Positions 1 through 8,965 are shown, counted from the stretch's first letter. The stretch: DNA of 64,000 nt from SW4 sp042466115 (GCF_042466115.1 NZ_JAXHBQ010000001.1:1736001-1800000); one strand, 5' to 3'. Notes: generated from the letters alone by a model not told the origin. Numbers and translations are program-made.

Positions 1-606
1 AGGAATTTGCGGCAAGATCACTTCGTTCATCACCTTTTCGGGGATCGTGCTCATCATTTCGGTGTTGATATAGCCGGGGCAGATCACATTGACTGTAATG
101 CCTGCCCGCGCGCCTTCCTGTGCAAGCGCCTTGGAAAACCCGATGTCACCTGACTTGGCCGCGGCATAGTTGGCTTGGGCGAACTGGCCCTTCTGACCAT
201 TGATTGAACTGATCGAGATCACCCGCCCGAACTTTCGCTCGCGCATGCCGCCCCAAACGTTATGAGTCATGTTGAAAAGGCCCGACAGGTTGGTGTCGAT
301 CACCTCTTGCCACTGCTGCGGGGTCATCCGATGGAAAGGCGCGTCGCGGGTGATGCCCGCGTTGTTCACCAAAATCTCGACCGGGCCAAGATCGGCCTCG
401 ACCTGCGCGATTCCGGCCTGACAGGCCTCGTAATTCCCCACGTCCCATTTGTAGGTCTTGATACCTGTCTCTTTGGTGAATGCAGCGGCTTTTTCGTCGT
501 TTCCGGCATAGGTCGCGGCAACAGTGCAACCCGCGGCGGCCAGTGATTTTGAAATCGCCGCGCCAATTCCGCGCGATCCTCCGGTAACAAGTGCAACGCG
601 TGACAT
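1..606 (-). CDS. phaB: Acetoacetyl-CoA reductase PhaB (3' end outside window)
   Basis: NADPH-dependent reduction of acetoacetyl-CoA to (R)-3-hydroxybutyryl-CoA, the second step of polyhydroxybutyrate synthesis in the cytoplasm. The protein starts MSRVALVTGGSRGIG, a Rossmann TGxxxGIG dinucleotide motif. It then has NNAG, the catalytic serine in ISSING, and the YAAAK (YxxxK) pair followed by SGDIGFSKALAQEG, which is typical of PhaB rather than FabG. About 202 codons are visible. The family is about 240 aa, so the C-terminus lies to the left of the window. AGGAGG sits just upstream of the ATG. It lies about 100 nt downstream of phaA on the same strand, so the two are probably one transcript. Confidence 0.93.
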   Translation of the reverse strand, partial: MSRVALVTGGSRGIGAAISKSLAAAGCTVAATYAGNDEKAAAFTKETGIKTYKWDVGNYEACQAGIAQVEADLGPVEILVNNAGITRDAPFHRMTPQQWQEVIDTNLSGLFNMTHNVWGGMRERKFGRVISISSINGQKGQFAQANYAAAKSGDIGFSKALAQEGARAGITVNVICPGYINTEMMSTIPEKVMNEVILPQIP

Positions 607-712
607 GTGGTATCCTCCTGAATTCTGTTCGTAATGATATTATGCGGCGATAATTCTAAGCGCAACTTTATTGCGGGGCCATATCCTCCCAAACATGACC
701 CCGCTTTCGCAC

Positions 713-1888
713 TTAGGGGCGTTCAACGCACAGGGCGACGCCCATGCCACCACCGATACACAGCGTTGCGAGGCCCTTTTTGGCGTCGCGGCGCTTCATC
801 TCGAACAGCAGGGTGTTCAACACGCGGCAGCCGGATGCGCCAATCGGGTGGCCGATGGCGATTGCGCCGCCGTTCACGTTTACGATCGACGGATCCCAGC
901 CCATGTCCTTGTTTACGGCACAAGCCTGCGCGGCGAATGCTTCGTTCGCTTCGACCAAGTCCAGGTCGTCCACGGACCAGCCCGCCTTTTCCAACGCCTT
1001 GCGCGAGGCATAGATCGGGCCAACACCCATGATCGTCGGATCCAGACCGGCCGTGGCATAGGATGCAATCCGGGCCAATGGTTCGATGCCCCGCTTTTCC
1101 GCTTCGTCAGCGGACATCAGCAATGTGGCGGCCGCGCCATCGTTCAGGCCCGATGCATTGGCCGCAGTGACAGACCCTTCTTTGGCAAAGGCGGGGCGCA
1201 TTTTGGCCATTGCCTCGATGTTGGCGCCGTGACGGATGTATTCGTCCTGATCCACAACGATATCGCCCTTTCGGGTCTTGACGGTAAAGGCGGCGATTTC
1301 ATCGGCAAACTTGCCTGCCTTTTGCGCGGCTTCGGCCTTGTTTTGCGATGCGACAGCAAACTCATCCTGCATTTCGCGGGAAATCTGCCATTTTTCAGCG
1401 ACGTTTTCAGCGGTTTGACCCATGTGGTAATTGTTGAACGCATCCCAAAGGCCGTCTTTGATCATCGTGTCGATCAGCTTCATGTCGCCCATCTTTTGTC
1501 CGGCGCGCATGTTTTGCGCATGGGGCGACAGTGTCATGTTTTCCTGACCACCTGCGGCGACAATGCTGGCATCGCCCAGCATGATGTGTTGCGCACCCAG
1601 CGCCACGGCGCGCAGACCAGACCCGCACACCTGATTGATTGACCATGCCGCGCTTTCCTGCGGAAAGCCTGCATTGATATGCGCCTGACGCGCGGGATTC
1701 TGCCCCTGCGCAGCGGTCAGCACCTGACCCAGAATTGTTTCGCTGACGTCAGAGGGATCAACGCCTGCACGCGCCACCACTTCGGCCAGAACAGCGGCAC
1801 CCAGATCATGCGCGGGAGTATTTGCAAATGCCCCGCCAAAACTGCCCACGGCGGTGCGTGCTGCGGATGCGATAACTACGTTGGTCAT
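713..1888 (-). CDS. phaA: Acetyl-CoA C-acetyltransferase (beta-ketothiolase) PhaA
   Basis: Condenses two acetyl-CoA to acetoacetyl-CoA, feeding PhaB for polyhydroxybutyrate synthesis. It can also run in the thiolytic direction. The protein is 391 aa, the usual thiolase length. The nucleophilic Cys is in NQVCGSGLRAV near residue 88, the catalytic His in GHPIGASG, and the second Cys in the C-terminal block CIGGGMGVALC. The start MTNVVIASAART was chosen because GAGGAGTCC lies directly upstream and homologues begin here. The reading frame stays open a further 48 codons upstream without family similarity. Confidence 0.95.
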   Translation of the reverse strand: MTNVVIASAARTAVGSFGGAFANTPAHDLGAAVLAEVVARAGVDPSDVSETILGQVLTAAQGQNPARQAHINAGFPQESAAWSINQVCGSGLRAVALGAQHIMLGDASIVAAGGQENMTLSPHAQNMRAGQKMGDMKLIDTMIKDGLWDAFNNYHMGQTAENVAEKWQISREMQDEFAVASQNKAEAAQKAGKFADEIAAFTVKTRKGDIVVDQDEYIRHGANIEAMAKMRPAFAKEGSVTAANASGLNDGAAATLLMSADEAEKRGIEPLARIASYATAGLDPTIMGVGPIYASRKALEKAGWSVDDLDLVEANEAFAAQACAVNKDMGWDPSIVNVNGGAIAIGHPIGASGCRVLNTLLFEMKRRDAKKGLATLCIGGGMGVALCVERP

Positions 1889-2047
1889 GGAGGACTCCTC
1901 TTGAATGCGACCCAAAGGGGCGACGAGGAGGCATGCACAAGCAGCGTGCGGGCCCCACACCCGCCGTTGCAACGTTTCATATGGCTTGGGCGGCCTTAGG
2001 GCAACGTGATTCACCGTGGCATCGGCGCGCACCCGCCATAGGCCGGT

Positions 2048-2854
2048 TCACAAGGTGAATTTTGGAATGCCGATCTGATAGCCCTGCAGGCAGTCCACAC
2101 CAAAGGAGGCGAGAAACTCCGCCTCGGCCGCGGTTTCGACACCTTGGGCCACGGCGAACATTTCGAACTGGTGGGCAACAGTGATCAACGCCTCGGCCAG
2201 GACCTGATTGTCGGGCGAATGGTTGATCCCACTGACGAAGCAGCGATCAAGTTTCACCATGTCAAAGAAGAAATCCTTGAGGTGGCGAAACGCCGTCATG
2301 CCACCACCGAAATCATCCAGGGCAAAGGCCACACCGCAAGGCTGCATTTCTTCCATGAAGCGAATGACCATTTCGTGCAATTGCATCGCCGAGGTTTCGC
2401 CGATTTCAAGGATCAGGCGGTGCGCAAGTGCGGGATCACGATCAAGCCGTTCATCAAGACGCCGCCGCCACGCGGCATCCCCGATCGACCGGGCCGACAC
2501 ATTCAAAGACAAGCGCAGGGTTGGATTCGCCTGAAGCATATCCAGACCATGGCGCAGCGTTTCGCAATCCACGTCACGGCCAAGCGCGTTTTCGGAAATC
2601 TGGCTCATGAACTGCGCCGCGGGCACGATGCGGCCACCTTCATCCAGAACCCTGATCAACCCCTCGTAGAACGCGACCTGTTCGGTGGCATCAGCGCGCA
2701 CGACCGGCTGAAACGCGAGAACGGTATTGCCCCGTTCAAGTGCGGTGCGCACGGTCGAAAGCACATCACGGTCACGACTGGCCACCGCATATTGCAGCGG
2801 GTCCATCGGCGTTTGTGCATCCAGCGCACCCGGAGAAAGATCAAACGTGGCCAT
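2048..2854 (-). CDS. Stand-alone EAL-domain protein (probable c-di-GMP phosphodiesterase)
   Basis: Predicted cytosolic cyclic-di-GMP phosphodiesterase of 268 aa made almost only of an EAL domain, with no GGDEF, PAS or membrane segment visible. The signature is YEGLIR (variant of E-x-L). The usual metal and catalytic positions are kept: SLNVS, LEIGET, LDDFGGG, VKLD, QGVET and LQGYQ. This argues for an active enzyme rather than a pure binding protein. The ATG at 2854 follows AAGGGA at good spacing; a TTG one codon earlier is possible. The gene is monocistronic, between phaA and the divergent tag. The input signal cannot be read from the sequence. Confidence 0.85.
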   Translation of the reverse strand: MATFDLSPGALDAQTPMDPLQYAVASRDRDVLSTVRTALERGNTVLAFQPVVRADATEQVAFYEGLIRVLDEGGRIVPAAQFMSQISENALGRDVDCETLRHGLDMLQANPTLRLSLNVSARSIGDAAWRRRLDERLDRDPALAHRLILEIGETSAMQLHEMVIRFMEEMQPCGVAFALDDFGGGMTAFRHLKDFFFDMVKLDRCFVSGINHSPDNQVLAEALITVAHQFEMFAVAQGVETAAEAEFLASFGVDCLQGYQIGIPKFTL

Positions 2855-2957
2855 CAAGTTGTCCCTTGGTCAGCCACAGTTATCCCCGCCGTGCACTTAA
2901 CGGCTGGTAAAGGATCACGATTTGCGATGAATTGTAGTCACATTGCAGGAGGGCGGC

Positions 2958-3521
2958 ATGAACGAACGTTGCGGCTGGGCGGGTAGCGAAAAGATCTATA
3001 CCGACTATCACGATACCGAATGGGGCGTGCCGGAATACGATAGCCGCGCCCTGTGGGAAAAGCTGATCTTGGACGGGTTTCAGGCAGGTCTAAGCTGGAT
3101 CACGATCCTGAAAAAGCGCGACAACTTCCGCAAGGCATTCGCCGGTTTCGACCCCGAAGCAATTGCGCGCTGGGGCGAGCCCGAAGTGCTGGCCTGCCTT
3201 GATAACCCCGGCATCATCCGCCACCGCGGCAAGATCGAGGCGACGATCACCAACGCCCGCGCCTATCTGGAAATGGATGATTTTGCCGCATGGTGCTGGG
3301 CCTATACCGGCGGCAAACCGATCCAGAACAGATGGGCGACACTGGCCGAGGTTCCGGCCGCGACACCACTTTCCACACAGATGTCCAAAGACCTGAAAAA
3401 AGCGGGCTTCAAGTTTTGCGGCCCGACGATAGTCTATGCGTGGATGCAGGCCTGCGGGTTGATCAATGACCACCTGATTACCTGCCCGCAGCACGACCCC
3501 TGCAAGGCAATGGCGCGGTAG
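2958..3521 (+). CDS. tag: DNA-3-methyladenine glycosylase I
   Basis: Base-excision repair enzyme that removes 3-methyladenine from alkylated DNA. The protein is 187 aa, the normal Tag length. The N-terminus NERCGWAG and YHDTEWG carry the conserved Cys, His and Glu. The C-terminal HLITCPQHDPC supplies the other zinc ligands of the Tag zinc snap. FQAGLSWITILKKRDNFR is the HhH-like signature. The ATG at 2958 is preceded by GGAGGG; an in-frame TTG 15 nt upstream is less likely. It converges directly on moaE with no gap between the stop codons. Confidence 0.94.
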   Translation: MNERCGWAGSEKIYTDYHDTEWGVPEYDSRALWEKLILDGFQAGLSWITILKKRDNFRKAFAGFDPEAIARWGEPEVLACLDNPGIIRHRGKIEATITNARAYLEMDDFAAWCWAYTGGKPIQNRWATLAEVPAATPLSTQMSKDLKKAGFKFCGPTIVYAWMQACGLINDHLITCPQHDPCKAMAR

Positions 3522-3962
3522 TTACCACCGTTTCAACGCATCCTCGTCGGCGTCCTTGGCCGCAACCCAATCGGCCCCATCCGCGGTTTCCTCTTTTTTC
3601 CAGAACGGCGCGCGGGACTTCAGGTAGTCCATCAGGAATTCTGCCGCCGCAAAGGCATCGGCGCGGTGCGGTGCGGCAGTCGCGACCATCATGATCGGTT
3701 CACCAACGGCAAGCCGCCCAAAGCGATGGATCACCAGCACATCCGCGAGCGCCCAGCGCGTCACGGCCTGTTGCGCGATGTCTGTCAGCGCCTTTTCGGT
3801 CATGCCGGGGTAGTGTTCGATGGTCATGGCGCGCAGGCCGCCCGTCACATCGCGCACCAACCCGCTAAAGCTGACAACAGCACCAGCACCTGACGCGCGT
3901 GCGGTGAATACGTTGAGTTCCGACCCGCCGTCAAATGCGTCTGCCTGAACACGAATGTCCAT
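3522..3962 (-). CDS. moaE: Molybdopterin synthase catalytic subunit MoaE
   Basis: Large subunit of molybdopterin synthase. It adds the dithiolene sulfurs, delivered by MoaD thiocarboxylate, to precursor Z. The protein is 146 aa. Conserved blocks are GAVVSFSGLVRD, MTIEHYPGM, VIHRFGRLAVGE and the active-site lysine segment RAPFWKKE. Its start overlaps the moaD stop, so the two subunits are translationally coupled. The molybdenum-enzyme gene msrP lies elsewhere in the same window. Confidence 0.95.
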   Translation of the reverse strand: MDIRVQADAFDGGSELNVFTARASGAGAVVSFSGLVRDVTGGLRAMTIEHYPGMTEKALTDIAQQAVTRWALADVLVIHRFGRLAVGEPIMMVATAAPHRADAFAAAEFLMDYLKSRAPFWKKEETADGADWVAAKDADEDALKRW

Positions 3963-4210
3963 CAGCCACCCGTCATCGGCGGAAAAAATGCGACTTCGCG
4001 CACACCCTCCAGGGGCGCGTCAAAATCCGTCAAGGTTTGATCAATCGCGACCCGCAGCGCACTTATGTCGGAAAACGCCAGTTCATAACGTTCCTCGCGC
4101 GCGCGCAGCTCCGCGATCAGGTCGCTCACAGTCGCGGCCTTGGTCGCGACCTGTTCACGCGGCACGCCAATCCGTTCCCGTACCCAAGCGAAATAGACAA
4201 CGTCAATCAT
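3962..4210 (-). CDS. moaD: Molybdopterin synthase sulfur carrier subunit MoaD
   Basis: Ubiquitin-fold sulfur carrier of 82 aa. Its C-terminal Gly-Gly (PPMTGG) is adenylated by MoeB and converted to a thiocarboxylate for use by MoaE. N-terminal MIDVVYFAWVRERIG is typical of MoaD. The gene overlaps pgsA by 4 nt upstream and moaE by 1 nt downstream, giving a tight uvrC-pgsA-moaD-moaE cluster. Confidence 0.93.
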   Translation of the reverse strand: MIDVVYFAWVRERIGVPREQVATKAATVSDLIAELRAREERYELAFSDISALRVAIDQTLTDFDAPLEGVREVAFFPPMTGG

Positions 4211-4872
4211 GCGGCTTCCCTCAGATAGGGCAGTGATTTGCGGAAATAGTCATAGCCCGTGACAACGGTCAGGATCATCGCCGCCCAAAGCAAGATGATA
4301 CCAATCCACCAGCTATAGAACCCGCCGAACCATTTCCAGACGATGCCCTGCAAATCGGGTTCATCGCCTGCGAAAATTGCCCCGATCATCGCGCCGTCCA
4401 TGCCCTCGGTCGACATCGCAAAATATGTCTCGAAGGCGCCCGTTGAAAACAGCACGGCGATCGCTGTCATCTGCGCCGCTGTTTTCCATTTGGCCAGCCG
4501 GGTCACGGCCAGCGTTCCTGCCGTATCACCCAGAAATTCGCGCAAGCCCGACACAAATGTTTCGCGAAACATGATCAAGGAGGCAGGTAACAATATCCAC
4601 GGGTCCATGCCGGAAAATCCACAGATGACAAGCAAAGCGATTACCACCATCGCCTTGTCGGCAATCGGGTCAAGCATCGCGCCGAACTTGGTCTGCTGGT
4701 TCCATGCGCGTGCCAGATACCCGTCAATCCAGTCGGTCGTGGCCGCGACCACAAACAGGATCAGGGCAAACCAATCGGCCCAGGGGCGCGCGAAATACAG
4801 GAACATGATCGCAACGCCAGGGGCCGCCAGCAAGCGCAGCACGGTCAGGATATTTGGCAGGTTCCAAGTCAT
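4207..4872 (-). CDS. pgsA: CDP-diacylglycerol-glycerol-3-phosphate 3-phosphatidyltransferase
   Basis: Integral inner-membrane enzyme committing CDP-diacylglycerol to phosphatidylglycerol. The CDP-alcohol phosphotransferase signature is complete: DWIDGYLARAW near residues 47-57, then FGAMLDPIADK with the last two Asp of the DG-x2-AR-x8-G-x3-D-x3-D pattern. The protein is 221 aa with five or six hydrophobic segments. N-terminal MTWNLPNILTVLRLLA is typical of PgsA. It overlaps moaD by 4 nt. Confidence 0.94.
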   Translation of the reverse strand: MTWNLPNILTVLRLLAAPGVAIMFLYFARPWADWFALILFVVAATTDWIDGYLARAWNQQTKFGAMLDPIADKAMVVIALLVICGFSGMDPWILLPASLIMFRETFVSGLREFLGDTAGTLAVTRLAKWKTAAQMTAIAVLFSTGAFETYFAMSTEGMDGAMIGAIFAGDEPDLQGIVWKWFGGFYSWWIGIILLWAAMILTVVTGYDYFRKSLPYLREAA

Positions 4873-4908
4873 GTCACAGTCCTAGCGCCGTTTGGCCGTG
4901 TGCACCAC

Positions 4909-6786
4909 CTAACCTTTTTCATGAAAGTAGTCATAGATACCCTGCGCCATATTGCCTGAAATCCCGTTGACGGCCTTGAGATCGGCGAGGCCTGCGCGCG
5001 ATACCGCCTTGGCACTGCCGAAATGTGCCAAAAGCGCCCGTTTGCGCGCAGCCCCAACACCAGGCACGTCATCCAGCGGGGTTGCGCCAAAAGCCTTGCT
5101 GCGTTTCGCCCTGTGCGCACCAATTGCAAAGCGGTGCGCCTCGTCACGCAAACGTTGCACGAAATAAAGCACCGGATCGTTGTGGCGCAGGGCCATGACC
5201 CGTTTGCCGGTGCGGTGGAATTCTTCCTTGCCCGCGTCGCGGTCCAGCCCCTTGGCGACACCGACCATCGGCACATCACCGACACCCAGTTCGGTCATGA
5301 TTTCGCGCACTGCACTTACCTGCCCGGCGCCGCCATCAATCAGCAACAGGTCGGGCCACGTGCCGGACTGACGATCAGGGTCTTCTTTCAGCAAGCGTTT
5401 GAAACGGCGCGTCAGAACCTCTTTCATCATGCCGAAATCATCACCCGGAGTGATGCCTTCGCCCTTGATGTCGAACTTGCGGTATTGGTTCTTTGCAAAC
5501 CCGTCCGGCCCCGCAACGATCATCGCACCTACCGCATGCGAGCCTTGGATGTGGCTGTTGTCATAGACCTCGATCCGTTGCGGCGGCGCCACCAGATCAA
5601 ATGCCTCGGCCAGACCGTGAAGCAGTTTCGCTTGCGTCGCGGTTTCCGACATCTTGCGCGCAAGGCTTTCGCGGGCGTTGCGTGCCGCACCATAGACGAT
5701 CTCGGCCTTTTCCCCGCGCTGGGGCACGATGACCTCGACCTTGCGCTTGGCCTTTTCCGAAAGTGCCGCCGTTACCAGATCGGTCTCGTCCAGCCCATGC
5801 GACAGCAACAACATGCGGGGCGGTTCGCGGTCGGAATAAAACTGGCCGACAAAGGCTTGCATGACTTCGGCCAGATCCTCGTCACCACTGATCCGCGGGT
5901 AGTAGTCGCGGTTGCCCCAGTTCTGATTGGCGCGAATAAAGAACACCTGCACGCAGGCCTGACCGCCATCGGTATGCAACGCGATGACATCCGCCTCGGA
6001 CACGCCCTGGGGGTTGATCCCCTGAGCGGTCTGGACTTGGGCCAGCGCGCGGATGCGGTCGCGCAGGGCCGCCGCGCGCTCGAACTCCATCTCCTCGGAC
6101 GCGGCAGCCATATCGGCGGCAAGCTGGGCCTGCATCTCGGTCGATTTGCCATCAAGGAACCGCTGCGCATCCTTTACCAACTGGGCGTAGTCCGCTTGCG
6201 AAATTTTGTCGGCACATGGTGCCGCGCAACGTTTGATCTGGTGCAATAAACAAGGGCGCGTGCGGCTTTCAAAATCGCTGTCGGTGCAAGTGCGCAGCAG
6301 AAACGCACGCTGCAACTGGTTCAACGTCCGGTTCACGGCACCTGCACTGGCAAAGGGGCCATAGTAATCGCCCTTCTCCTTTTTCGCGCCGCGGTGTTTC
6401 TTGATTTGCGGATAGGCGTGATCGCCCGTCACAAGGATGTTGGGAAACGATTTATCGTCGCGCAACAGCACATTGTATTTCGGTTTAAGCTGCTTGATCA
6501 GGTTCTGTTCCAGCAACAGCGCTTCGGTTTCTGTCACCGTGGTCAGAAACATCATCGAACAGGTTTCGGTTATCATACGCTGGATGCGCTGGCTGTGTCC
6601 CGTCAGACGGGCGTAATTGCTGACGCGGGCGCGCAGGTTGCGGGCCTTGCCCACATACAAAACGCGGCTTTCGTGATCCAGCATCCGATACACACCGGGC
6701 GATGAATCCAGCGTGCGCAAATAGGACTGGATCAGGGTGTGACCTGTCAGAACTTCCGGCGTTTCACTGGGCATTTTGTCGTGCAT
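4909..6786 (-). CDS. uvrC: Excinuclease ABC subunit C
   Basis: Nuclease subunit of nucleotide excision repair that makes both incisions around a lesion in the UvrB-DNA complex. The protein is 625 aa. It has the GIY-YIG domain (SPGVYRML then VLYVGKARNL), a Cys-rich segment with RPCLLHQIKRC, the UVR motif in the middle, the RNase-H-like UvrC domain (RIEVYDNSHIQG, LLIDGGAGQ) and C-terminal helix-hairpin-helix repeats (VPGVGAARKRALL). The ATG at 6786 was chosen because the frame further upstream lacks family similarity. The ribosome site is weak. An ATG four codons later is an alternative. Confidence 0.95.
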   Translation of the reverse strand: MHDKMPSETPEVLTGHTLIQSYLRTLDSSPGVYRMLDHESRVLYVGKARNLRARVSNYARLTGHSQRIQRMITETCSMMFLTTVTETEALLLEQNLIKQLKPKYNVLLRDDKSFPNILVTGDHAYPQIKKHRGAKKEKGDYYGPFASAGAVNRTLNQLQRAFLLRTCTDSDFESRTRPCLLHQIKRCAAPCADKISQADYAQLVKDAQRFLDGKSTEMQAQLAADMAAASEEMEFERAAALRDRIRALAQVQTAQGINPQGVSEADVIALHTDGGQACVQVFFIRANQNWGNRDYYPRISGDEDLAEVMQAFVGQFYSDREPPRMLLLSHGLDETDLVTAALSEKAKRKVEVIVPQRGEKAEIVYGAARNARESLARKMSETATQAKLLHGLAEAFDLVAPPQRIEVYDNSHIQGSHAVGAMIVAGPDGFAKNQYRKFDIKGEGITPGDDFGMMKEVLTRRFKRLLKEDPDRQSGTWPDLLLIDGGAGQVSAVREIMTELGVGDVPMVGVAKGLDRDAGKEEFHRTGKRVMALRHNDPVLYFVQRLRDEAHRFAIGAHRAKRSKAFGATPLDDVPGVGAARKRALLAHFGSAKAVSRAGLADLKAVNGISGNMAQGIYDYFHEKG

Positions 6787-7097
6787 GTGGCTGCTTCTGA
6801 TTCTTCTGTTGGGCTGCAACCATATCGCAGCGGTGACAAGTGGAAACCTATCCACTTTCTGTGTGGATAACTACGGGGGCAAAACTGTTTCGGTCGGAAA
6901 TTTCCCTTGTTTTTTTGCGGCTTCGTTACGTTGCCCAATTTTTAGGCACTAAAGTAACACACTGATTCACAACAAAACTTTTATCGGCATTGGGCAAGCG
7001 ACTGAAAACATTAAGGTTTTGTAAATATTTTGTGAAGTCGCGCGATGGCGGTGCACAACTTGTCGCAGGATCACTCAACCCAAGGGTGAACGCGCCG
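6787..7097. other. AT-rich intergenic region with a TATCCAC/GTGGATA dyad and one DnaA-box match
   Basis: No gene is seen in this 311-nt gap between uvrC and the SDR gene. It holds TATCCAC and GTGGATA arms (6849-6855 and 6863-6869) separated by 7 nt. The right arm forms TGTGGATAA at 6862-6870, an exact DnaA-box word. The stretch from about 6890 to 7050 is clearly richer in A and T than the surroundings. It must contain the uvrC promoter. No further DnaA boxes were seen, so it does not look like oriC. Confidence 0.4.
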
Positions 7098-7847
7098 CTA
7101 AGAGGTCAGATGCTGTCCGCTGTCCACTGCCAGCATTTGCCCCGTGATCGCCGGTGAATCCAGAAAATATCCAAGCGCACTTGTAATGTCCGACAGGTCC
7201 ACACCCCGTTTCAAAAGTGTCTTGCTACGTTCGGCCTGAAACTGCGCTGCGGTCTGGTGCGCGCCCTGCAATGTCGGCCCCGGACCGATCGCATTGACCC
7301 GCACGCGTGGGGCCAGTGCCTGTGCCGTGGTTTGGGTCATGACCCAAAGGCCCGCCTTTGCAATGGTATAGCTGGCATAGTCGGGCCGCAAATTGCGCAC
7401 GCGCTGGTCAATCATGTTGACGATCAGCGCCTGCGCGTGCGGTTCGCCGTTTTCGTCGGCAACAGCATCTGGCGCTTGGGCCGCAAATTTCTGCGTCAGG
7501 ACAAAAGGCGCGCGCAGGTTCGATCCGATGTGACGATCCCAGCTGTCCCGTGTCGCAGTTTCAATCGTGTCATCCTCAAAGATCGACGCATTATTGACCA
7601 GACAAGTCAGCGGGCCACCCAATCCTGCAATCGCCGCAGGAACCAGTTCAGCAGTCGCCTCTTCGTCCAAAAGGTCGGCCCTTACCGCAACTGCCTGCCG
7701 CCCCTTGGCCGCAATCCTGGCGACAACTGCCTCGGCCTCGTCGCGCGATGCGTGATAATGCACAGCAACGTCAAAGCCGCGATCCGCCAGATAAAGCGCC
7801 ATCGCCCGTCCAAGACGCGCGCCCGCACCCGTCACAAGCGCACGCAT
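7098..7847 (-). CDS. Short-chain dehydrogenase/reductase (pteridine-reductase-like)
   Basis: NAD(P)H-dependent SDR of 249 aa. MRALVTGAGARLGRAMAL is the dinucleotide motif with an Arg (TGxxxRLG), as in FolM/pteridine-reductase-like SDRs. It also has LVNNAS and the catalytic YTIAK (YxxxK). The C-terminus ends in SGQHL. The substrate is not certain; dihydropteridine reduction is an inference from the TGxxxRLG form. The ATG at 7847 overlaps the stop of the upstream exchanger gene by 1 nt, so it is coupled to it. Confidence 0.82.
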   Translation of the reverse strand: MRALVTGAGARLGRAMALYLADRGFDVAVHYHASRDEAEAVVARIAAKGRQAVAVRADLLDEEATAELVPAAIAGLGGPLTCLVNNASIFEDDTIETATRDSWDRHIGSNLRAPFVLTQKFAAQAPDAVADENGEPHAQALIVNMIDQRVRNLRPDYASYTIAKAGLWVMTQTTAQALAPRVRVNAIGPGPTLQGAHQTAAQFQAERSKTLLKRGVDLSDITSALGYFLDSPAITGQMLAVDSGQHLTS

Positions 7848-8800
7848 CACAGCACCACAAACAGATAAGTGACATACAGCACGCTGAGCGCGACGCCCCA
7901 AATGCGATTGATATCCACCCGAAAGAACACGAAGGGGATCAGGATCAGGGACGCAGCCAGCATTACCCACAGATCAAAGCGCAGGAACTGTGGATCAACA
8001 GGGATCGGGCCAACAAGCGATGCAACACCGATGATGCCCAGCAAATTGAACATATTCGACCCGATCACATTCCCGAGCGCCACATCGGCCTGACGGCGCA
8101 GCGCTGCCATCACGGTGGTCGCAAGTTCAGGAAGTGACGTGCCAATCGCCACAAGCGTCAGGCCAATCACCGTTTCGGAAATGCCGAAATCGCGCGCGAT
8201 GTTTGTCGCCCCGTCCACCAGCAGGCTTGCGCCCAGCGGCAGACCGATCAGACCCAGCACCAGAAAGATACCGATCTTGACCCACGGCAGATCAGGGTCC
8301 ACGCCCTCAAGGTCGTCCAGATCGTCGGCTGCGGCCTTGTCGGCCCTGCGGTGCTTGCGAGCGGCACGCGCGGCGTGGATCAACATCGCCGCCAGGGCAG
8401 CCAGCAATATGATACCCGCGACCCAGTCGAAAACCCCGCGATAGGCCAAGCCAATAAACAAGAACGATGCTGCGATCATTTGCAGGAAACTGTTGCGCGT
8501 GTCGCATTCGCTGGTGTGCATCACCGCCAGCAAGGCAGGCACCCCCAACACCAGCAACACATTCGCAGTGTTTGACCCAACGACATTCCCAAGGGCCAGC
8601 CCCGGCACATCATCAATGATCGCCTGAATGGAAATGAGAAGCTCCGGCGCTGATGTCCCAAAGGCTACAATCGTCAAAGACACGATCAACGCAGGCACAC
8701 CCAGCCGCAAAGACATGTTCACAGCCCCCTTCACAAGGCTGTCACCCGCAAGCAACAAGATCACAAGCCCAAGGCCTGTATAAAGCCAGTCCATGATCAT
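7847..8800 (-). CDS. Calcium/sodium antiporter (CaCA family, YrbG-like)
   Basis: Inner-membrane cation exchanger of 317 aa with about ten hydrophobic segments and two internally homologous halves. Each half carries the family alpha-repeat: VAFGTSAPELLIS with NVVGSNTANVLL in the first, and VAIGTSLPELATT with NVIGSNMFNLLG in the second. The acidic residues of the GTSxPE motifs are the ion-binding positions. A charged loop sits between the halves (KHRRADKAAADDLDD). The ATG at 8800 follows GGGAAGGGG. It overlaps the stop of the small gene upstream as ATGA. Confidence 0.9.
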   Translation of the reverse strand: MIMDWLYTGLGLVILLLAGDSLVKGAVNMSLRLGVPALIVSLTIVAFGTSAPELLISIQAIIDDVPGLALGNVVGSNTANVLLVLGVPALLAVMHTSECDTRNSFLQMIAASFLFIGLAYRGVFDWVAGIILLAALAAMLIHAARAARKHRRADKAAADDLDDLEGVDPDLPWVKIGIFLVLGLIGLPLGASLLVDGATNIARDFGISETVIGLTLVAIGTSLPELATTVMAALRRQADVALGNVIGSNMFNLLGIIGVASLVGPIPVDPQFLRFDLWVMLAASLILIPFVFFRVDINRIWGVALSVLYVTYLFVVL

Positions 8801-8964
8801 TTGCGCCCCTTCCCACAGGGGCATGACCCCTTGCCGATCCGGTAGCGTCCGCAGCCTTTGCACTTGGCCGCGGCCAATCGCGCCTGTCCGGGGAACTTGA
8901 TCTTGCCGAACATCGCGAGCACCGCCATGCCGACAAGAAAGAGGCTGACTATCTTGAAAATCAC
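8797..8964 (-). CDS. Small membrane-anchored Cys-rich (zinc-ribbon-like) protein
   Basis: 55-aa protein too short for routine gene calls. The N-terminal 19 residues (IFKIVSLFLVGMAVLAMFG) form one transmembrane helix. The C-terminal tail has four cysteines in CKGCGRYRIGKGSCPCGKG, arranged CxxC and CxC, which suggests a small zinc site. The GTG start is 1 nt after the stop of the S49 peptidase gene. The stop overlaps the exchanger ATG (ATGA), so it is coupled on both sides. Function unknown; membrane quality control with the peptidase is only a guess from position. Confidence 0.72.
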   Translation of the reverse strand: MIFKIVSLFLVGMAVLAMFGKIKFPGQARLAAAKCKGCGRYRIGKGSCPCGKGRK

Positions 8965-8965
8965 G

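Noticed and set aside
6862..7070. Chromosome replication origin
   Set aside because: Only one exact DnaA box and no cluster of boxes, and none of the usual flanking replication genes; the AT-rich stretch alone is not enough.
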